From Cupriavidus sp. AU9028 (GTDB lineage: Bacteria; Pseudomonadota; Gammaproteobacteria; Burkholderiales; Burkholderiaceae), in contig NZ_JAIMCG010000004.1 of assembly GCF_019795295.1 (NCBI RefSeq), forward strand, positions 287,974 to 351,973: a stretch of DNA of 64,000 bases, in the 5' to 3' direction. Both the position numbers and the translations under genes were made by a program. The notes under the pieces were generated by a model. The model searched no databases. It was not told where the DNA came from and saw nothing but the letters and a program-made list of their open reading frames with translations. Below, in pieces: positions 1-8,701 of the stretch; position 1 is the first letter of the stretch, and every line of letters begins with the position of its first letter.

Positions 1-19
1 GTGCAATGGCGTCAGTCAT
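1..19 (-). CDS. start of a downstream gene, cut by the window edge
   Basis: Only the first six codons are visible on the minus strand (reading M-T-D-A-I-A). The ATG overlaps the aceK stop codon in an ATGA arrangement, which suggests translational coupling to aceK. In related genomes a thiolase of the leucine-degradation operon often sits here, but the visible residues are too few to prove that. Identity is left open. Confidence 0.4.
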
Positions 20-1830
20 GCCGCCCTCCTTGCTGGGGATTGGACCGGGTTGCGGCCGTAACGGTGGATGAATCGTTCTGAAGCATCGTAAGCATAGAAA
101 TCGTGGACATGCCCCGCCTGCAGCCGGGCCTTGTGGCCCTGCCACATGGCGGGATCGAAGATGTCAGCGTGGTGCCGCAGGAATGCGGCGCGCACGCGCG
201 GGTCTCCCAGCAGGAAGGTGCGGTACGTCTCGGGGAAGATGTCGTGCTTGCCCACGCTGTACCAGACCTCGCCCGCCATTTCCTCCTCCTCGTTGCGCGC
301 CTCGGGCACGCGGCGGATATTGCAATCGGTCAGATATTCGATTTCGTCGTAGTCGTAGAACACCACCCGTCCATGCCGGGTGACGCCGAAGTTCTTGTAG
401 AGCATGTCGCCGGGGAAGATGTTCGCGGCGATCAGCTCCTTGATGGCATTGCCGTATTCGACGATGCCGTGCTCGACCTGCTCGTCGCTGCCTTCCTGCA
501 GCCAGATGTTCAGCGGCGTCATGCGGCGCTCGATGTAGACGTGGCGCACCACGATTTCCTCGGTGCCGTCGCGCGCGCGCTGGTATTCGATCATCGACGG
601 CGCATGCTGATGCAACTCGCGCACCAGCGCATCGTCGAAGCGCGACAGCGGGAACGCGACATCCGAATACTCGAGCGTATCGGCCATCCGCCCGACCCGG
701 TCATGCTGCTTGACCAGCTGGTACTTGCCCTTGATCTGCTGCCGCGTGGTCTCCTTGGGTGCCGGATAGAAGTCCTTGATCACCTTGAAGACGTAGGGGT
801 ACGAGGGAAGCGTGAACACCAGCATCACGAGGCCCCGAATGCCGGGGGCGACGATGAACTTGTCCGACGAATGCTGCAGGTGATGCAGGAAATCGCGGTA
901 GAACAGGTTCTTGCCCTGCTTTTGCAACCCGAGCGAGGTATAGATCTCCGCGCGCGGCTTGCGCGGCATGATGTCGCGCAGGAACGTCACGTACGCCGAC
1001 GGAATCTCCATGTCGACCATGAAGTAGGCGTGCGCGAACGAGAACAGGATCAGCAGCTGCTCCTTGCGCAGCAGCACGGTATCGAGCATCAGCTTGCCGG
1101 ACGGCGCGTGCACGATCGGAATCGCCACCGGATACGTGCGCTCGCCGTTCAGCATGCGGCCGATGATGAAGGCCGTCTTGTTGCGAAAGAACAGCGACGA
1201 CAGCACGTGGATCTGGAAATTCGGCGCGATCGGGAATTCGCCCAGCTCCTCGCCGATCGCGCGCACCACGTAGTCGATGTCCCTGCCCAGGTCTTCGAAG
1301 GGACGTTCCAGCTGGAAGTTGTGGACGATGCGTTCGAAGCAATGCGCCAGGCCTTGCCGGCTGCCGGGATAGTAGGCGCGGAAGGTCGGCTTGATGGGGG
1401 ACTCCTCGTTCTCGATGTACTCGGTCGAGATCGCGGGACGCAGGAAGATGAAGTCGTTGTTGAAGTACGAGCGGTGCAGGATGCGGGTGCAGACCGAATT
1501 GAAGAAGGTCTCCGCCAGCTCGGGCTGATGATGATTGGTCAGCAGCCCGATGTAGTGCAGCTTGACCTGCTGCCAGATGCCGTCGTCGATGTTCTCGGCG
1601 TCGTATTCGTCCTGCAGGATCTCGGTGGCTTCGCGCACCCGCTCGTTGTAGAAGTCGATGCGGTCGCGCTGCATCCGTTGCAGCGCGTGCCAGTCGCCCG
1701 CCTCGAAGCGGAGCTTGGCCTGCTGCCCTACCTCGCGGAACAGCCGGTAGTGCTTGTCGAACCCGTCCAGCATGGTACGCGCCACGTCGTAAGCGATCTG
1801 CGAGGACAGCAGTTTCGGGAAGTGCGACAT
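16..1830 (-). CDS. aceK: isocitrate dehydrogenase kinase/phosphatase
   Basis: A 604-residue AceK, the bifunctional enzyme that phosphorylates and dephosphorylates isocitrate dehydrogenase and so sets the branch point between the TCA cycle and the glyoxylate bypass. The family fold is recognisable throughout: an N-terminal regulatory half beginning [15 protein letters not shown], a glycine-rich ATP-loop segment ([10 protein letters not shown], near residue 325), the lysine in VFKVIKD about 20 residues later, and the catalytic aspartates in [10 protein letters not shown] near residue 490. The open frame runs 61 codons further upstream, but that extension is Arg/Pro-rich and lies in the ivd-aceK spacer, so the ATG at 1830 is chosen. 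It lies about 150 bases downstream of isovaleryl-CoA dehydrogenase on the same strand and is probably part of that transcript. AceK is usually placed beside aceA/aceB in enterics; here it is linked to leucine breakdown, which yields acetyl-CoA. Confidence 0.95.
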   Translation of the reverse strand: MSHFPKLLSSQIAYDVARTMLDGFDKHYRLFREVGQQAKLRFEAGDWHALQRMQRDRIDFYNERVREATEILQDEYDAENIDDGIWQQVKLHYIGLLTNHHQPELAETFFNSVCTRILHRSYFNNDFIFLRPAISTEYIENEESPIKPTFRAYYPGSRQGLAHCFERIVHNFQLERPFEDLGRDIDYVVRAIGEELGEFPIAPNFQIHVLSSLFFRNKTAFIIGRMLNGERTYPVAIPIVHAPSGKLMLDTVLLRKEQLLILFSFAHAYFMVDMEIPSAYVTFLRDIMPRKPRAEIYTSLGLQKQGKNLFYRDFLHHLQHSSDKFIVAPGIRGLVMLVFTLPSYPYVFKVIKDFYPAPKETTRQQIKGKYQLVKQHDRVGRMADTLEYSDVAFPLSRFDDALVRELHQHAPSMIEYQRARDGTEEIVVRHVYIERRMTPLNIWLQEGSDEQVEHGIVEYGNAIKELIAANIFPGDMLYKNFGVTRHGRVVFYDYDEIEYLTDCNIRRVPEARNEEEEMAGEVWYSVGKHDIFPETYRTFLLGDPRVRAAFLRHHADIFDPAMWQGHKARLQAGHVHDFYAYDASERFIHRYGRNPVQSPARRAA

Positions 1831-1981
1831 GGTTCGGCGTGGCGATGAGGTGAAGGCTCTGCTTGCGGGGGCGGGGACGGCCGGACGTGCAAGCAGCCCG
1901 GCCGCTCCTGGGCAATTGTAAGCGTTTCCGCCCGAGGGCCGCTGGCGGCGGACCCGCCACGCGCCCCTTTCGGCCGGTCGT

Positions 1982-3163
1982 TTACATGGTCTCGGCGAAC
2001 AGCTCCCGGCCAATCAGCATGCGGCGGATTTCCGACGTGCCGGCGCCGATTTCGTACAGCTTGGCGTCGCGCCACAGCCGGCCCACCGGATACTCGTTGA
2101 TGTAGCCATTGCCGCCCAGGATCTGCACCGCCTCGCCTGCCATCCAGGTCGCCTTCTCGGCGGTGTAGAGGATCACGGCCGCGCAGTCCTTGCGGACCTG
2201 GCGCACATGCTCGCTGCCCAGCGAATCGAGGTTCTTGCCGACCGTGTACAGATAGCTGCGCGCTGCCTGCAGCGTGGTGTACATGTCCGCCACCTTGCCC
2301 TGGATCAGCTGGAATTCGCCGATGCTCTGGCCGAACTGCTTGCGGTCATGGATATAGGGCGTGACGACGTCCATGCACGCCTGCATGATGCCGACCGGGC
2401 CGCCCGAGAGCACCGCGCGCTCGTAGTCCAGACCGCTCATCAGCACCCTGGCGCCGCCATTTTCCGCGCCCAGCACGTTCTCGGCCGGCACTTCGACGTC
2501 CTGGAACACCAGCTCGCCGGTATGCGAGCCGCGCATCCCGAGCTTGTCCAGCTTCTGCGCGACCGAGAAGCCCTTCATGCCCTTCTCGACGATAAAGGCC
2601 GTCATGCCGCGCGCGCCCAGCTCCGGTTCGGTCTTGGCGTAGACCACCAGCACGTCGCAATCCGGCCCGTTGGTGATCCACATCTTGGTGCCGTTGAGCA
2701 CGTAGCGGTCGCCGCGGCGCTCGGCGCGCAGCTTCATGCTGACGACATCCGACCCCGCATTCGGCTCGCTCATCGCCAGCGCGCCGATCCACTCGCCGGA
2801 CACCAGTTTGGGCAGATACCGTGCCTTCTGCTCCGGGGTGCCGTTGCGGTGGATCTGGTTGACGCACAGGTTGGAGTGCGCGCCGTAGGACAGGCCGACC
2901 GAGGCCGAGGCCCGGCTGATCTCCTCCATCGCCACCATATGGGCGAGGTAGCCCATGTTGGCGCCGCCGTATTCCTCGGCCACGGTAATGCCGAGCACGC
3001 CGAGATCGCCCATCTTCTTCCAGGCGTCCATCGGGAACTGGTCGGTGCGGTCGATCTCGGCGGCACGCGGCGCCAGTTCCGCCTGCGCCCAGGCCTGAAC
3101 CGACTCCCGCAGCATGTCGATGTCGTCGCCAAGGTCGAATTTCAGGCCAGGCAATGCAGTCAT
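1982..3163 (-). CDS. ivd: isovaleryl-CoA dehydrogenase
   Basis: A 393-residue FAD-dependent acyl-CoA dehydrogenase that oxidises isovaleryl-CoA to 3-methylcrotonyl-CoA in leucine degradation. Family features seen: the FAD-binding segment [14 protein letters not shown], the [18 protein letters not shown] strand, and a glutamate in GLDYERAVL (about residue 248), which is the catalytic base position of isovaleryl-CoA dehydrogenases rather than the C-terminal glutamate used by most acyl-CoA dehydrogenases. This is what distinguishes it from SCAD/MCAD. The ATG at 3163 has a strong ribosome site (GAGGAG) 8 bases upstream, so the 21-codon upstream extension is rejected. A perfect LiuR-type palindrome lies about 100 bases upstream, so induction by branched-chain acyl-CoAs is likely. 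Confidence 0.93.
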   Translation of the reverse strand: MTALPGLKFDLGDDIDMLRESVQAWAQAELAPRAAEIDRTDQFPMDAWKKMGDLGVLGITVAEEYGGANMGYLAHMVAMEEISRASASVGLSYGAHSNLCVNQIHRNGTPEQKARYLPKLVSGEWIGALAMSEPNAGSDVVSMKLRAERRGDRYVLNGTKMWITNGPDCDVLVVYAKTEPELGARGMTAFIVEKGMKGFSVAQKLDKLGMRGSHTGELVFQDVEVPAENVLGAENGGARVLMSGLDYERAVLSGGPVGIMQACMDVVTPYIHDRKQFGQSIGEFQLIQGKVADMYTTLQAARSYLYTVGKNLDSLGSEHVRQVRKDCAAVILYTAEKATWMAGEAVQILGGNGYINEYPVGRLWRDAKLYEIGAGTSEIRRMLIGRELFAETM

Positions 3164-3266
3164 GGTGGTCTCCTCTGCAGTGGATTGCGCCAGCGGCCGC
3201 GCCGTTGCCCCGCTTTGCCGCAGCAACGCGGGCCGGCGTCAGGGCGGGCTTCGTTGGGCTATTTTA

Positions 3267-3288
3267 TTGACGTTTACGTAAACGTCAA
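3267..3288. promoter_or_regulatory. LiuR-type operator upstream of ivd
   Basis: A perfect 22-base palindrome: TTGACGTTTAC followed directly by its own reverse complement. The core matches the ACGTTTACGTAAACGT type of site known for MerR-family LiuR regulators. It sits between liuR and ivd, about 100 bases before the ivd start codon. Confidence 0.8.
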
Positions 3289-3343
3289 CACGTGGTTCGA
3301 TGGGAAGCGGCGCGTCAGGCACTGGGGCCGCGCTTTCCGTGGG

Positions 3344-3871
3344 TCAGCGCACGCGCCGCACCGCAGACTGGCTTTCGGTACCCGATGCATCGGTGCGGGC
3401 GTGCTCCTCCAGCAGCGCCCGGCATTGCCGCTCGTGCTGCTCGATTTCCGCCAGCTGCGCCTGCAGGTCTTCCATCTGGCGCTCCAGCACGCGCCGGTGC
3501 TGGGCCAGCGAGGCAAGGAAGCGTTCCAGCTGCGGCGCCGTATCGCGCGGCGACTCGTACAGGTCAAGAATCTCCCGGATCTCGTTCAGCGTCAGCCCGA
3601 GCCGCTTGCCGCGCAGCGTCAGGCGCAGGCGGGTGCGCTGCCTCCCGTTATAGACGCGCTGCCGGCCGCCCGATCCCACCCGGGCGGGGGACAGCAGGCC
3701 CTGGTCCTCGTAGAAGCGGATCGCGCGTGGCGTGATATCGAACTCACGGGCCAGTTCCGCGATGGTGTAGGTGGCGCCGCCCTGCCCGGCCGCGCCGCCG
3801 CTCTCCGCGGGGGTGGAGTCCGGCTGGCCGGGGGTGTCCGGCGTCGCGCAGGTCGCTGGGGATACGGTCAT
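3344..3871 (-). CDS. liuR: MerR-family regulator of leucine degradation (LiuR-like)
   Basis: A 175-residue MerR-family transcription factor. The N-terminal winged HTH is clear (YTIAELAREFDITPRAIRFYEDQGLLSP, in two parts around residues 35-62), followed by the R-Q-R-V-Y-N-G-R wing and a long coiled-coil (about residues 105-155) that forms the dimer. There is no cysteine-rich metal site, as expected for a LiuR that senses acyl-CoA-type ligands rather than metals. It precedes ivd on the same strand and two LiuR-type palindromes flank it, so autoregulation and ivd control are both likely. The ATG at 3871 is preferred; a TTG four codons upstream is also possible. The assignment rests on context plus operators. 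Confidence 0.85.
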   Translation of the reverse strand: MTVSPATCATPDTPGQPDSTPAESGGAAGQGGATYTIAELAREFDITPRAIRFYEDQGLLSPARVGSGGRQRVYNGRQRTRLRLTLRGKRLGLTLNEIREILDLYESPRDTAPQLERFLASLAQHRRVLERQMEDLQAQLAEIEQHERQCRALLEEHARTDASGTESQSAVRRVR

Positions 3872-3945
3872 GAGGCAGGGCAAAAAAGGAACGGACGTTC
3901 GATACGCCGCGGGATTTGGCTTAAGATGGCGGAAAGCCCGCCGAA

Positions 3946-3967
3946 TTGACGTTTACGTTAGCGTCAA
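3946..3967. promoter_or_regulatory. second LiuR-type operator, shared by liuR and a divergent hydrolase
   Basis: A 22-base near-palindrome that matches the first LiuR-type site in 20 of 22 positions (TTGACGTTTACGTTAGCGTC and so on). It lies 75 bases upstream of liuR and about 135 bases upstream of the divergent metallo-beta-lactamase-fold gene, so it could control both. Confidence 0.75.
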
Positions 3968-4101
3968 CTTCGCCAACAGGCAATCCCGAGGAGGCGATTC
4001 CCGGCCACGCCTTGCAAAGAGGCGGGCCGGCCCGCCTAGCCGCAACCCGTACGAGAAGGTCCGCAGCCGCGCTGCCCAGACCTCGCCAGGAGAGACACCC
4101 C

Positions 4102-5178
4102 ATGAACGCCCTCGAACACCAGCTCCAGTATCCCTACGGCGAGCAGATGCCCGCGCCCGGCACCCGCCAGGAAGTGGCGCCCGGCGTCTGGTGGCTGCGC
4201 ATGCCGCTGCCGTTCGCCCTGGACCATATCAACCTGTGGCTGGTGCGCGACCGCATAGAGGGCCGGGACGGCTGGACGGTGATCGACTGCGGCATTACTG
4301 ACGACACCATCAAGACGCATTGGGAGACGATCTTCGCCAACGGGCTGGACGGCTTGCCGGTGCTGCGCGTGCTGGTCACCCACTGCCATCCCGATCACGT
4401 CGGCCTCGCGCACTGGTTGTGCGAGCGCTGGGGCGTGCGGCTGTGGATGAGCCTGGGCGACTACATGAGCGCGCGGGTGATGGGTGGGGGCAACGGCGTG
4501 GGATCGAACGCCGGCGGCGACTTCGCCGCCAGCCACTTCGCCCGCCACGGCCTGAACGATCCGGACAGCCTGGAGAAGCTGCGCGCGCGCCGCAGCTACT
4601 ATTCGACGCTGGTGCCGGCGCTGCCGACGCAATACCGGCGGCTGATGGAGGGCGACATCGTCGTCATGGGCGACGATCCGGCGGCGTCCCGCTGGCGGGT
4701 CATCACCGGCTTCGGCCATGCGCCGGAACACGTCGCGCTGTTCAACGCCGAGCGCCAGGTACTGATCTCCGGCGACATGGTGCTGCCGCGGATCTCGACC
4801 AACGTCAGCGTGTTCGACATGGAGCCGGAGGCGAACCCGCTGGCGCTGTACCTGAGCTCGCTGCGCCGCTACGAGGAACTGCCGGAGGCCACGCTGGTGC
4901 TGCCGTCGCACGGCCGCCCCTTCCGCAACCTGCATACGCGGCTGCGGCAGCTGCATGAGCACCATGCCGAGCGACTGGCGGAAACCCTGGAAGCCTGCGC
5001 GGGGAAACCGTGCAGCGCCCACGACATCGTCGGCGTGATGTTCCGCCGCCAGTTCGACATCCACCAGATGACCTTCGCCATGGGCGAGGCGTTGGCGCAC
5101 CTGCATCTGCTGTGGCACGATGGCCGGCTGCAGCGGCAGACCGATGACGACGGCGTGATCCGCTTCCGCGCGGCCTGA
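4102..5178 (+). CDS. metallo-beta-lactamase-fold hydrolase
   Basis: A 358-residue MBL-fold metallohydrolase. The dinuclear zinc site is visible: HCHPDH at residues 94-99, a further histidine in GHAPEH near 206, an aspartate in ISGDMVLP near 224 and a C-terminal histidine in PSHGRP near 270. The order matches glyoxalase II/thioesterase-like members. An ATG at 4102 is preceded by AGGAGAG, so the long upstream extension is rejected. Its promoter region holds a LiuR-type operator, which ties it to branched-chain acyl-CoA metabolism; a thioesterase-like role is an inference only. The substrate cannot be read from sequence. Confidence 0.85.
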   Translation: MNALEHQLQYPYGEQMPAPGTRQEVAPGVWWLRMPLPFALDHINLWLVRDRIEGRDGWTVIDCGITDDTIKTHWETIFANGLDGLPVLRVLVTHCHPDHVGLAHWLCERWGVRLWMSLGDYMSARVMGGGNGVGSNAGGDFAASHFARHGLNDPDSLEKLRARRSYYSTLVPALPTQYRRLMEGDIVVMGDDPAASRWRVITGFGHAPEHVALFNAERQVLISGDMVLPRISTNVSVFDMEPEANPLALYLSSLRRYEELPEATLVLPSHGRPFRNLHTRLRQLHEHHAERLAETLEACAGKPCSAHDIVGVMFRRQFDIHQMTFAMGEALAHLHLLWHDGRLQRQTDDDGVIRFRAA

Positions 5179-5234
5179 CCGCCCCTTCCTCTGTCGCCTT
5201 CTCGCTCGCTTTCTCGCTCGCTTCGGGATCCGCC

Positions 5235-5591
5235 ATGGCGTCCGACACTGTCTTTGCGCAAACCCCTGCCCCACCGTACTACGCGGTGATCTTCACCTCC
5301 ACCCGCACGCCCGCCACGGCCGATGACGGCTATGGCGCGGCGGCGCAGCGCATGGTCGAACTGGCCAGCGGCATGCCGGGATTCCTCGGCGTGGAATCGG
5401 TGCGCGACGGCAGCGCGCCGGGGGCGCCCGGCATCACCGTCTCCTACTGGCAAAGCCTGGACGCGATTGCCGCCTGGCGTGCGCATGCCGAGCATGTCCA
5501 GGCACGCAACCGGGGGCGCGAACGCTGGTACGACGGTTTCCAGCTGCGCATCTGCAAGGTGGAGCGCGCCTACGGGTTCTCGCGCGACTGA
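5235..5591 (+). CDS. antibiotic-biosynthesis-monooxygenase-fold (ABM) protein
   Basis: A 118-residue small protein with the dimeric alpha/beta-barrel ABM pattern: an initial beta-strand (YYAVIFTSTRT), a helix ending in MPGFLGVES, a central strand ITVSYWQSLDAIAAWR and a closing helix with HAEHVQARNRGRERWY. Family members include heme-degrading and quinol monooxygenases, but most are uncharacterised. It follows the MBL-fold gene by 56 bases on the same strand and probably shares its transcript. Its 3' end overlaps the end of the convergent lysR gene by 22 bases. The ribosome site is weak. Confidence 0.75.
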   Translation: MASDTVFAQTPAPPYYAVIFTSTRTPATADDGYGAAAQRMVELASGMPGFLGVESVRDGSAPGAPGITVSYWQSLDAIAAWRAHAEHVQARNRGRERWYDGFQLRICKVERAYGFSRD

Positions 5592-6481
5592 ACCACCGGA
5601 AAGGCGCCGAGCAGGTGGTCGCGCACGGTCTGCGCGACCTGGTTCGACGTACCGCGCCGCCAGACCAGGTGCAATTCCACGTCCAGCCCCGGCTGGTCGT
5701 CGAACGCCCGAAATCCCACGCCCGCATAGCCGAGCCGCCAGGCCGACTGCGGCACCAGCGCCAGGCCCATGCCGGCGTCCACCAGCGACAGGATCGAATG
5801 CGTGTGGCTGAGCGTCTGCACCGTGTCGGGCGCCACCCCTTCCGCGCGCAGCCGGCCGGCGACGATCTCGTACAGATAGCGCGATTCCGAGGGGCAGAAC
5901 TCGATGAAGGGCTGCCCTTCCAGCGCGCGCAATGGCAGCCGCTCACCCTGCAGCAGCGGGTGGCCCAGGGGCGCGGCCAGCACGAAGGGTTCGCGCAGCA
6001 ATGGCGCCGACTCCGCGAAACTGCGCGGCGCGAACGGGCGCACCACGCCAAGCTCGATCCGGTCGGCGGCGATCGCTTCGAGCTGCGCGTCGGTCTGCAT
6101 CTCGCGCAGCGCGATGTCCACCTCCGGCAGGCCCGCATGAATGGCCGCCAGCATCCGCGGCAGCAGCGTGAAGCTGGCGGCGGGGATGAACCCCATGTTG
6201 ACGCTGCCGGCATCGGGACGCATCGCCCGCCGGGCGGCCAGCTTCGCCGCCTGGCTGCGGCGCAGGATGTCCTCCGCGTCGCGCAGGAAGGTTGCGCCGG
6301 CCGGCGTCAGCCGGACCGCGCCGCCCGAGCGCTCCAGCAACTGCACCCCCAGTTCATGCTCCAGCAGCTGGATATGCCGCGTCAGCGGGGGCTGCGTCAT
6401 GTTCAGCAGCGCGGCGGCCCGGCCGAAATGCAGCTCGGTGGCGACGGCGACGAAGCTGCGCAGATGGGATAGCTGGAACAC
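5570..6481 (-). CDS. LysR-family regulator of the adjacent catabolic cassette
   Basis: A 303-residue LysR-type regulator. The N-terminal winged HTH is typical (LRSFVAVATELHFGRAAALL then MTQPPLTRHIQLLEHELG), followed by the linker helix and an inducer-binding domain with the family-typical SILSLVDAGMGLALVP segment near residue 225. The start is GTG at 6481, directly adjoining an inverted repeat. It is divergent from the DHDPS-family gene, the usual arrangement for a LysR activator and its target operon. The ligand is unknown but is probably an intermediate of the cassette. Confidence 0.9.
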   Translation of the reverse strand: MFQLSHLRSFVAVATELHFGRAAALLNMTQPPLTRHIQLLEHELGVQLLERSGGAVRLTPAGATFLRDAEDILRRSQAAKLAARRAMRPDAGSVNMGFIPAASFTLLPRMLAAIHAGLPEVDIALREMQTDAQLEAIAADRIELGVVRPFAPRSFAESAPLLREPFVLAAPLGHPLLQGERLPLRALEGQPFIEFCPSESRYLYEIVAGRLRAEGVAPDTVQTLSHTHSILSLVDAGMGLALVPQSAWRLGYAGVGFRAFDDQPGLDVELHLVWRRGTSNQVAQTVRDHLLGAFPVVQSRENP

Positions 6482-6482
6482 G

Positions 6483-6521
6483 ATTCAAAGTTTGAATTGG
6501 GGAATCGCCAGTTTGAATTGG
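6483..6521. promoter_or_regulatory. probable LysR operator in the divergent promoter
   Basis: A perfect inverted repeat ATTCAAA-G-TTTGAAT (6483-6497) overlaps a direct repeat AGTTTGAATTGG present at 6489-6500 and again at 6510-6521. The two direct copies are 21 bases apart, about two helical turns, as expected for recognition and activation half-sites of a LysR tetramer. It touches the lysR start codon. Confidence 0.6.
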
Positions 6522-6583
6522 ACGCCACGGGCACGTCGTTCCTAAAGTAGGGACCTTTCTTGCCCCGTCCGACAGGAGATCAA

Positions 6584-7501
6584 GTGGCGACTTTCGAAGG
6601 TTCCGCGCTGCGAGAGGCGCTCAATGGCATTTCCGGCATCCTGGTCACGCCATTCGACGCGAATGATACCGTTTCGCCAGCCCCGCTCGCGCCGGTGGTG
6701 GACCGTGCGGTCAACGCCGGCGTGCAGGTGCTGGTCGCCAACGGCAATACCAGCGAGTTCTATGGCCTGCGCGAAGCCGAGGCCGTGCGCATGATCCATG
6801 TGGCCGCGGAGTACGTCGCGGGCCGGGTGCCGCTGGTCGGCGGCGTCGGCCGCAGCGTGCACGAAGCCTGCGCGCTGGCGCGGGCCTCGCGCGACGCCGG
6901 CGCCGATGCGCTGATGGTGCACCAGCCGCCCGACCCCTTCGTCGCGCCGCGCGGCGTGGTCGCCTACGTGCAGCGCATCGCCGAGGCCGCCCAGGGGCTG
7001 CCGCTGGTGCTGTACCTGCGCAACGACAACATCGGTCTGGCCGCGATCGAACAGCTGTGCCGCATCCCGCAGGTGATCGGCGTCAAATGGGCCGCGCCGA
7101 CCCCGCTGGTGCTGGCCGAGGCGATCCGCCGCACTGCCGACCGCGGCCTCGCGTGGATCGGCGGGCTGGCCGAAGTCTGGGCGCCGCCCTTTTATGCGGT
7201 CGGCGCGCGCGGCTTCACCTCCGGGCTGATCAACGTGATGCCCGAGCGCTCGGTGGCGATCCATCGCGCGCTGGAAGACGGCGACCATGCCACGGCGATG
7301 CGCCTGATCGGCGAGATGCTGCCCTTCGAGGAGCTGCGCGCGCAGGAGAACAACGGCACCAACGTCACCGTGGTCAAGGCCGCATTGCAACTGATGGGCA
7401 ACGACTGTGGCGCCGCCCGCCCGCCCTCGGCGTGGCCGCTGCAGGACCCGCAGCTGGGCCGCTTGCGCGAGCTGATGTCCGGCTGGGGCCTCGCCCGCTG
7501 A
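6584..7501 (+). CDS. dihydrodipicolinate synthase-family dehydratase/aldolase
   Basis: A 305-residue class I aldolase-fold protein of the DHDPS/NAL superfamily. Seen: the substrate loop GNTSEF near residue 56, the catalytic tyrosine in LVLYLRND and the Schiff-base lysine in VIGVKWAAP. GTG at 6584 is preferred over TTG at 6560 because AGGAGAT lies four bases before it. With a dioxovalerate-dehydrogenase-like aldehyde dehydrogenase two genes downstream, the most economical role is conversion of a 2-keto-3-deoxy sugar acid (for example 5-dehydro-4-deoxyglucarate or 2-keto-3-deoxypentonate) to 2,5-dioxovalerate. This is inference from context. A true lysine-biosynthesis DapA is unlikely given the Bug receptor and LysR neighbours. 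Confidence 0.85.
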   Translation: MATFEGSALREALNGISGILVTPFDANDTVSPAPLAPVVDRAVNAGVQVLVANGNTSEFYGLREAEAVRMIHVAAEYVAGRVPLVGGVGRSVHEACALARASRDAGADALMVHQPPDPFVAPRGVVAYVQRIAEAAQGLPLVLYLRNDNIGLAAIEQLCRIPQVIGVKWAAPTPLVLAEAIRRTADRGLAWIGGLAEVWAPPFYAVGARGFTSGLINVMPERSVAIHRALEDGDHATAMRLIGEMLPFEELRAQENNGTNVTVVKAALQLMGNDCGAARPPSAWPLQDPQLGRLRELMSGWGLAR

Positions 7502-7521
7502 TTTCCCTGTGGTTTGCCTCG

Positions 7522-7545
7522 GTGCCCCGCCTTGCGCAGGGGCAC
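7522..7545 (+). other. hairpin between the dehydratase and receptor genes
   Basis: A perfect 7-base stem (GTGCCCC/GGGGCAC) with a 10-base loop in the 98-base spacer. No U-tract follows. It could be an mRNA-stability element separating the receptor message from the upstream enzyme gene. Confidence 0.4.
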
Positions 7546-7599
7546 GGGGCGCGCTCGCGCCCGCCCCCCCCAGAACAACAACCCGACTGGAGACTGACC

Positions 7600-8559
7600 A
7601 TGCAACTTCGCCGTACCCTGCTCGCCTTCTGCGCGCTCGCTTCCTTCGCTGGCGCGACCGCCGCGCAAACCTATCCGACCCGCCCGATCACCATCGTGGT
7701 CGGGTCCAGCCCGGGTAGCGCCACCGACGGCCTGGCGCGCGCGGTGGGCAACGAGGTGACCCGCCTGACCGGACAAGCCGTGGTGGTCGAGAACCGCGCT
7801 GGCGCGATGGGCGGCATCGCCGCGCAGACCGTCGCCCGCGCCAAGCCGGACGGCTACACGCTGTTCATGACGACCAACACGACGCAGGCAGCCAACCCGC
7901 ATCTGATGAAGACGCTGCCCTACGACCCGATCAAGGACTTCACGCCGATCACGTTGCTGACCAAGGGTTACCAGCTGCTGGTGGTCAACCCGAAGGTCAA
8001 GGCCAACAACGTGGCCGAGCTGGTCGCGCTGGCGAAGAAGGAGCCGGGCAAGCTCGCCTACGGCTCGGGCAGTTCGTCGGCGCGGGTCGCGGCCGAGCTG
8101 TTCCAGCAGATGACGGGCACCGAGATGAACCACGTCCCCTACAAGGCGAACCCGCCTGCGGTCGTGGATCTGGTGGCCGGCCAGACCGACCTGATGATCG
8201 TCGACCTGCCCGCCAGCCTGCCGCACGTGCGCTCGGGCAAGCTGCGCGCGCTCGGCATCAGCGGTCCGAAGCCGTCGCCGCTGTTCCCCAACGTGCCGCC
8301 GATCGCCGCCAGCTTGCCGGGCTACGAGGCCGGCTACTGGAACGCGCTGTACGCGCCCGCCAACACGCCGCAACCGGTGGTGCAGCGGATCGGCCAGATC
8401 GTGCACCAGGCGCTGGCCGCGCAGTCGGTGCGCCAGGTGGTCGAGCAGAGCGGCCAGGAGATCGCGCTGTCCAGCGCCGAGGAACTGGGCCGCTTCCAGC
8501 TGGCCGAGCTGGACCGCTGGGGCAAGATCATCCGCACCGCTGGCATCGAGCAGGAATAA
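7600..8559 (+). CDS. Bug/TctC-family periplasmic solute-binding protein
   Basis: A 319-residue tripartite tricarboxylate transporter receptor (Bug family). A Sec signal peptide is visible (MQLRRTLLAFCALASFAGATAAQ), followed by the family signature YPTRPITIVVGSSPGSATD and the GGIAAQTVARAKPDGYTL segment. ATG at 7600 has GGAG nine bases upstream. It lies between a dehydratase and an aldehyde dehydrogenase, so it likely captures the carboxylated substrate of that pathway. No TctA/TctB membrane genes are present nearby, which is normal for orphan Bug receptors in Cupriavidus and Bordetella. Confidence 0.92.
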   Translation: MQLRRTLLAFCALASFAGATAAQTYPTRPITIVVGSSPGSATDGLARAVGNEVTRLTGQAVVVENRAGAMGGIAAQTVARAKPDGYTLFMTTNTTQAANPHLMKTLPYDPIKDFTPITLLTKGYQLLVVNPKVKANNVAELVALAKKEPGKLAYGSGSSSARVAAELFQQMTGTEMNHVPYKANPPAVVDLVAGQTDLMIVDLPASLPHVRSGKLRALGISGPKPSPLFPNVPPIAASLPGYEAGYWNALYAPANTPQPVVQRIGQIVHQALAAQSVRQVVEQSGQEIALSSAEELGRFQLAELDRWGKIIRTAGIEQE

Positions 8560-8640
8560 GCCCGGCAGAGCCAGGCCCGCACCGCCGCAGTTTCTTTGCC
8601 GCCGGCGATCCGCGCGCTTCTCCCCCCGGCGAGGCGCCCG

Positions 8641-8661
8641 GAAAGCCGGCGGCTTTCTTTT
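8641..8661 (+). terminator. weak intrinsic terminator/attenuator inside the cassette
   Basis: Stem GAAAGCC-GGC-GGCTTTC followed by TTTT, lying between the receptor gene and the aldehyde dehydrogenase. With only seven base pairs and four U residues, partial read-through is expected, so it may set the ratio of receptor to dehydrogenase. Confidence 0.5.
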
Positions 8662-8701
8662 GACCGTTTTCGTCCTGACGCCACTGCAGCCCGAGGAAGC
8701 C

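Noticed and set aside
103-1848. 581-codon plus-strand open frame opposite aceK
   Set aside because: Its translation is His/Arg/Asp-rich and low in typical structure; it is an antisense shadow of a clear AceK.
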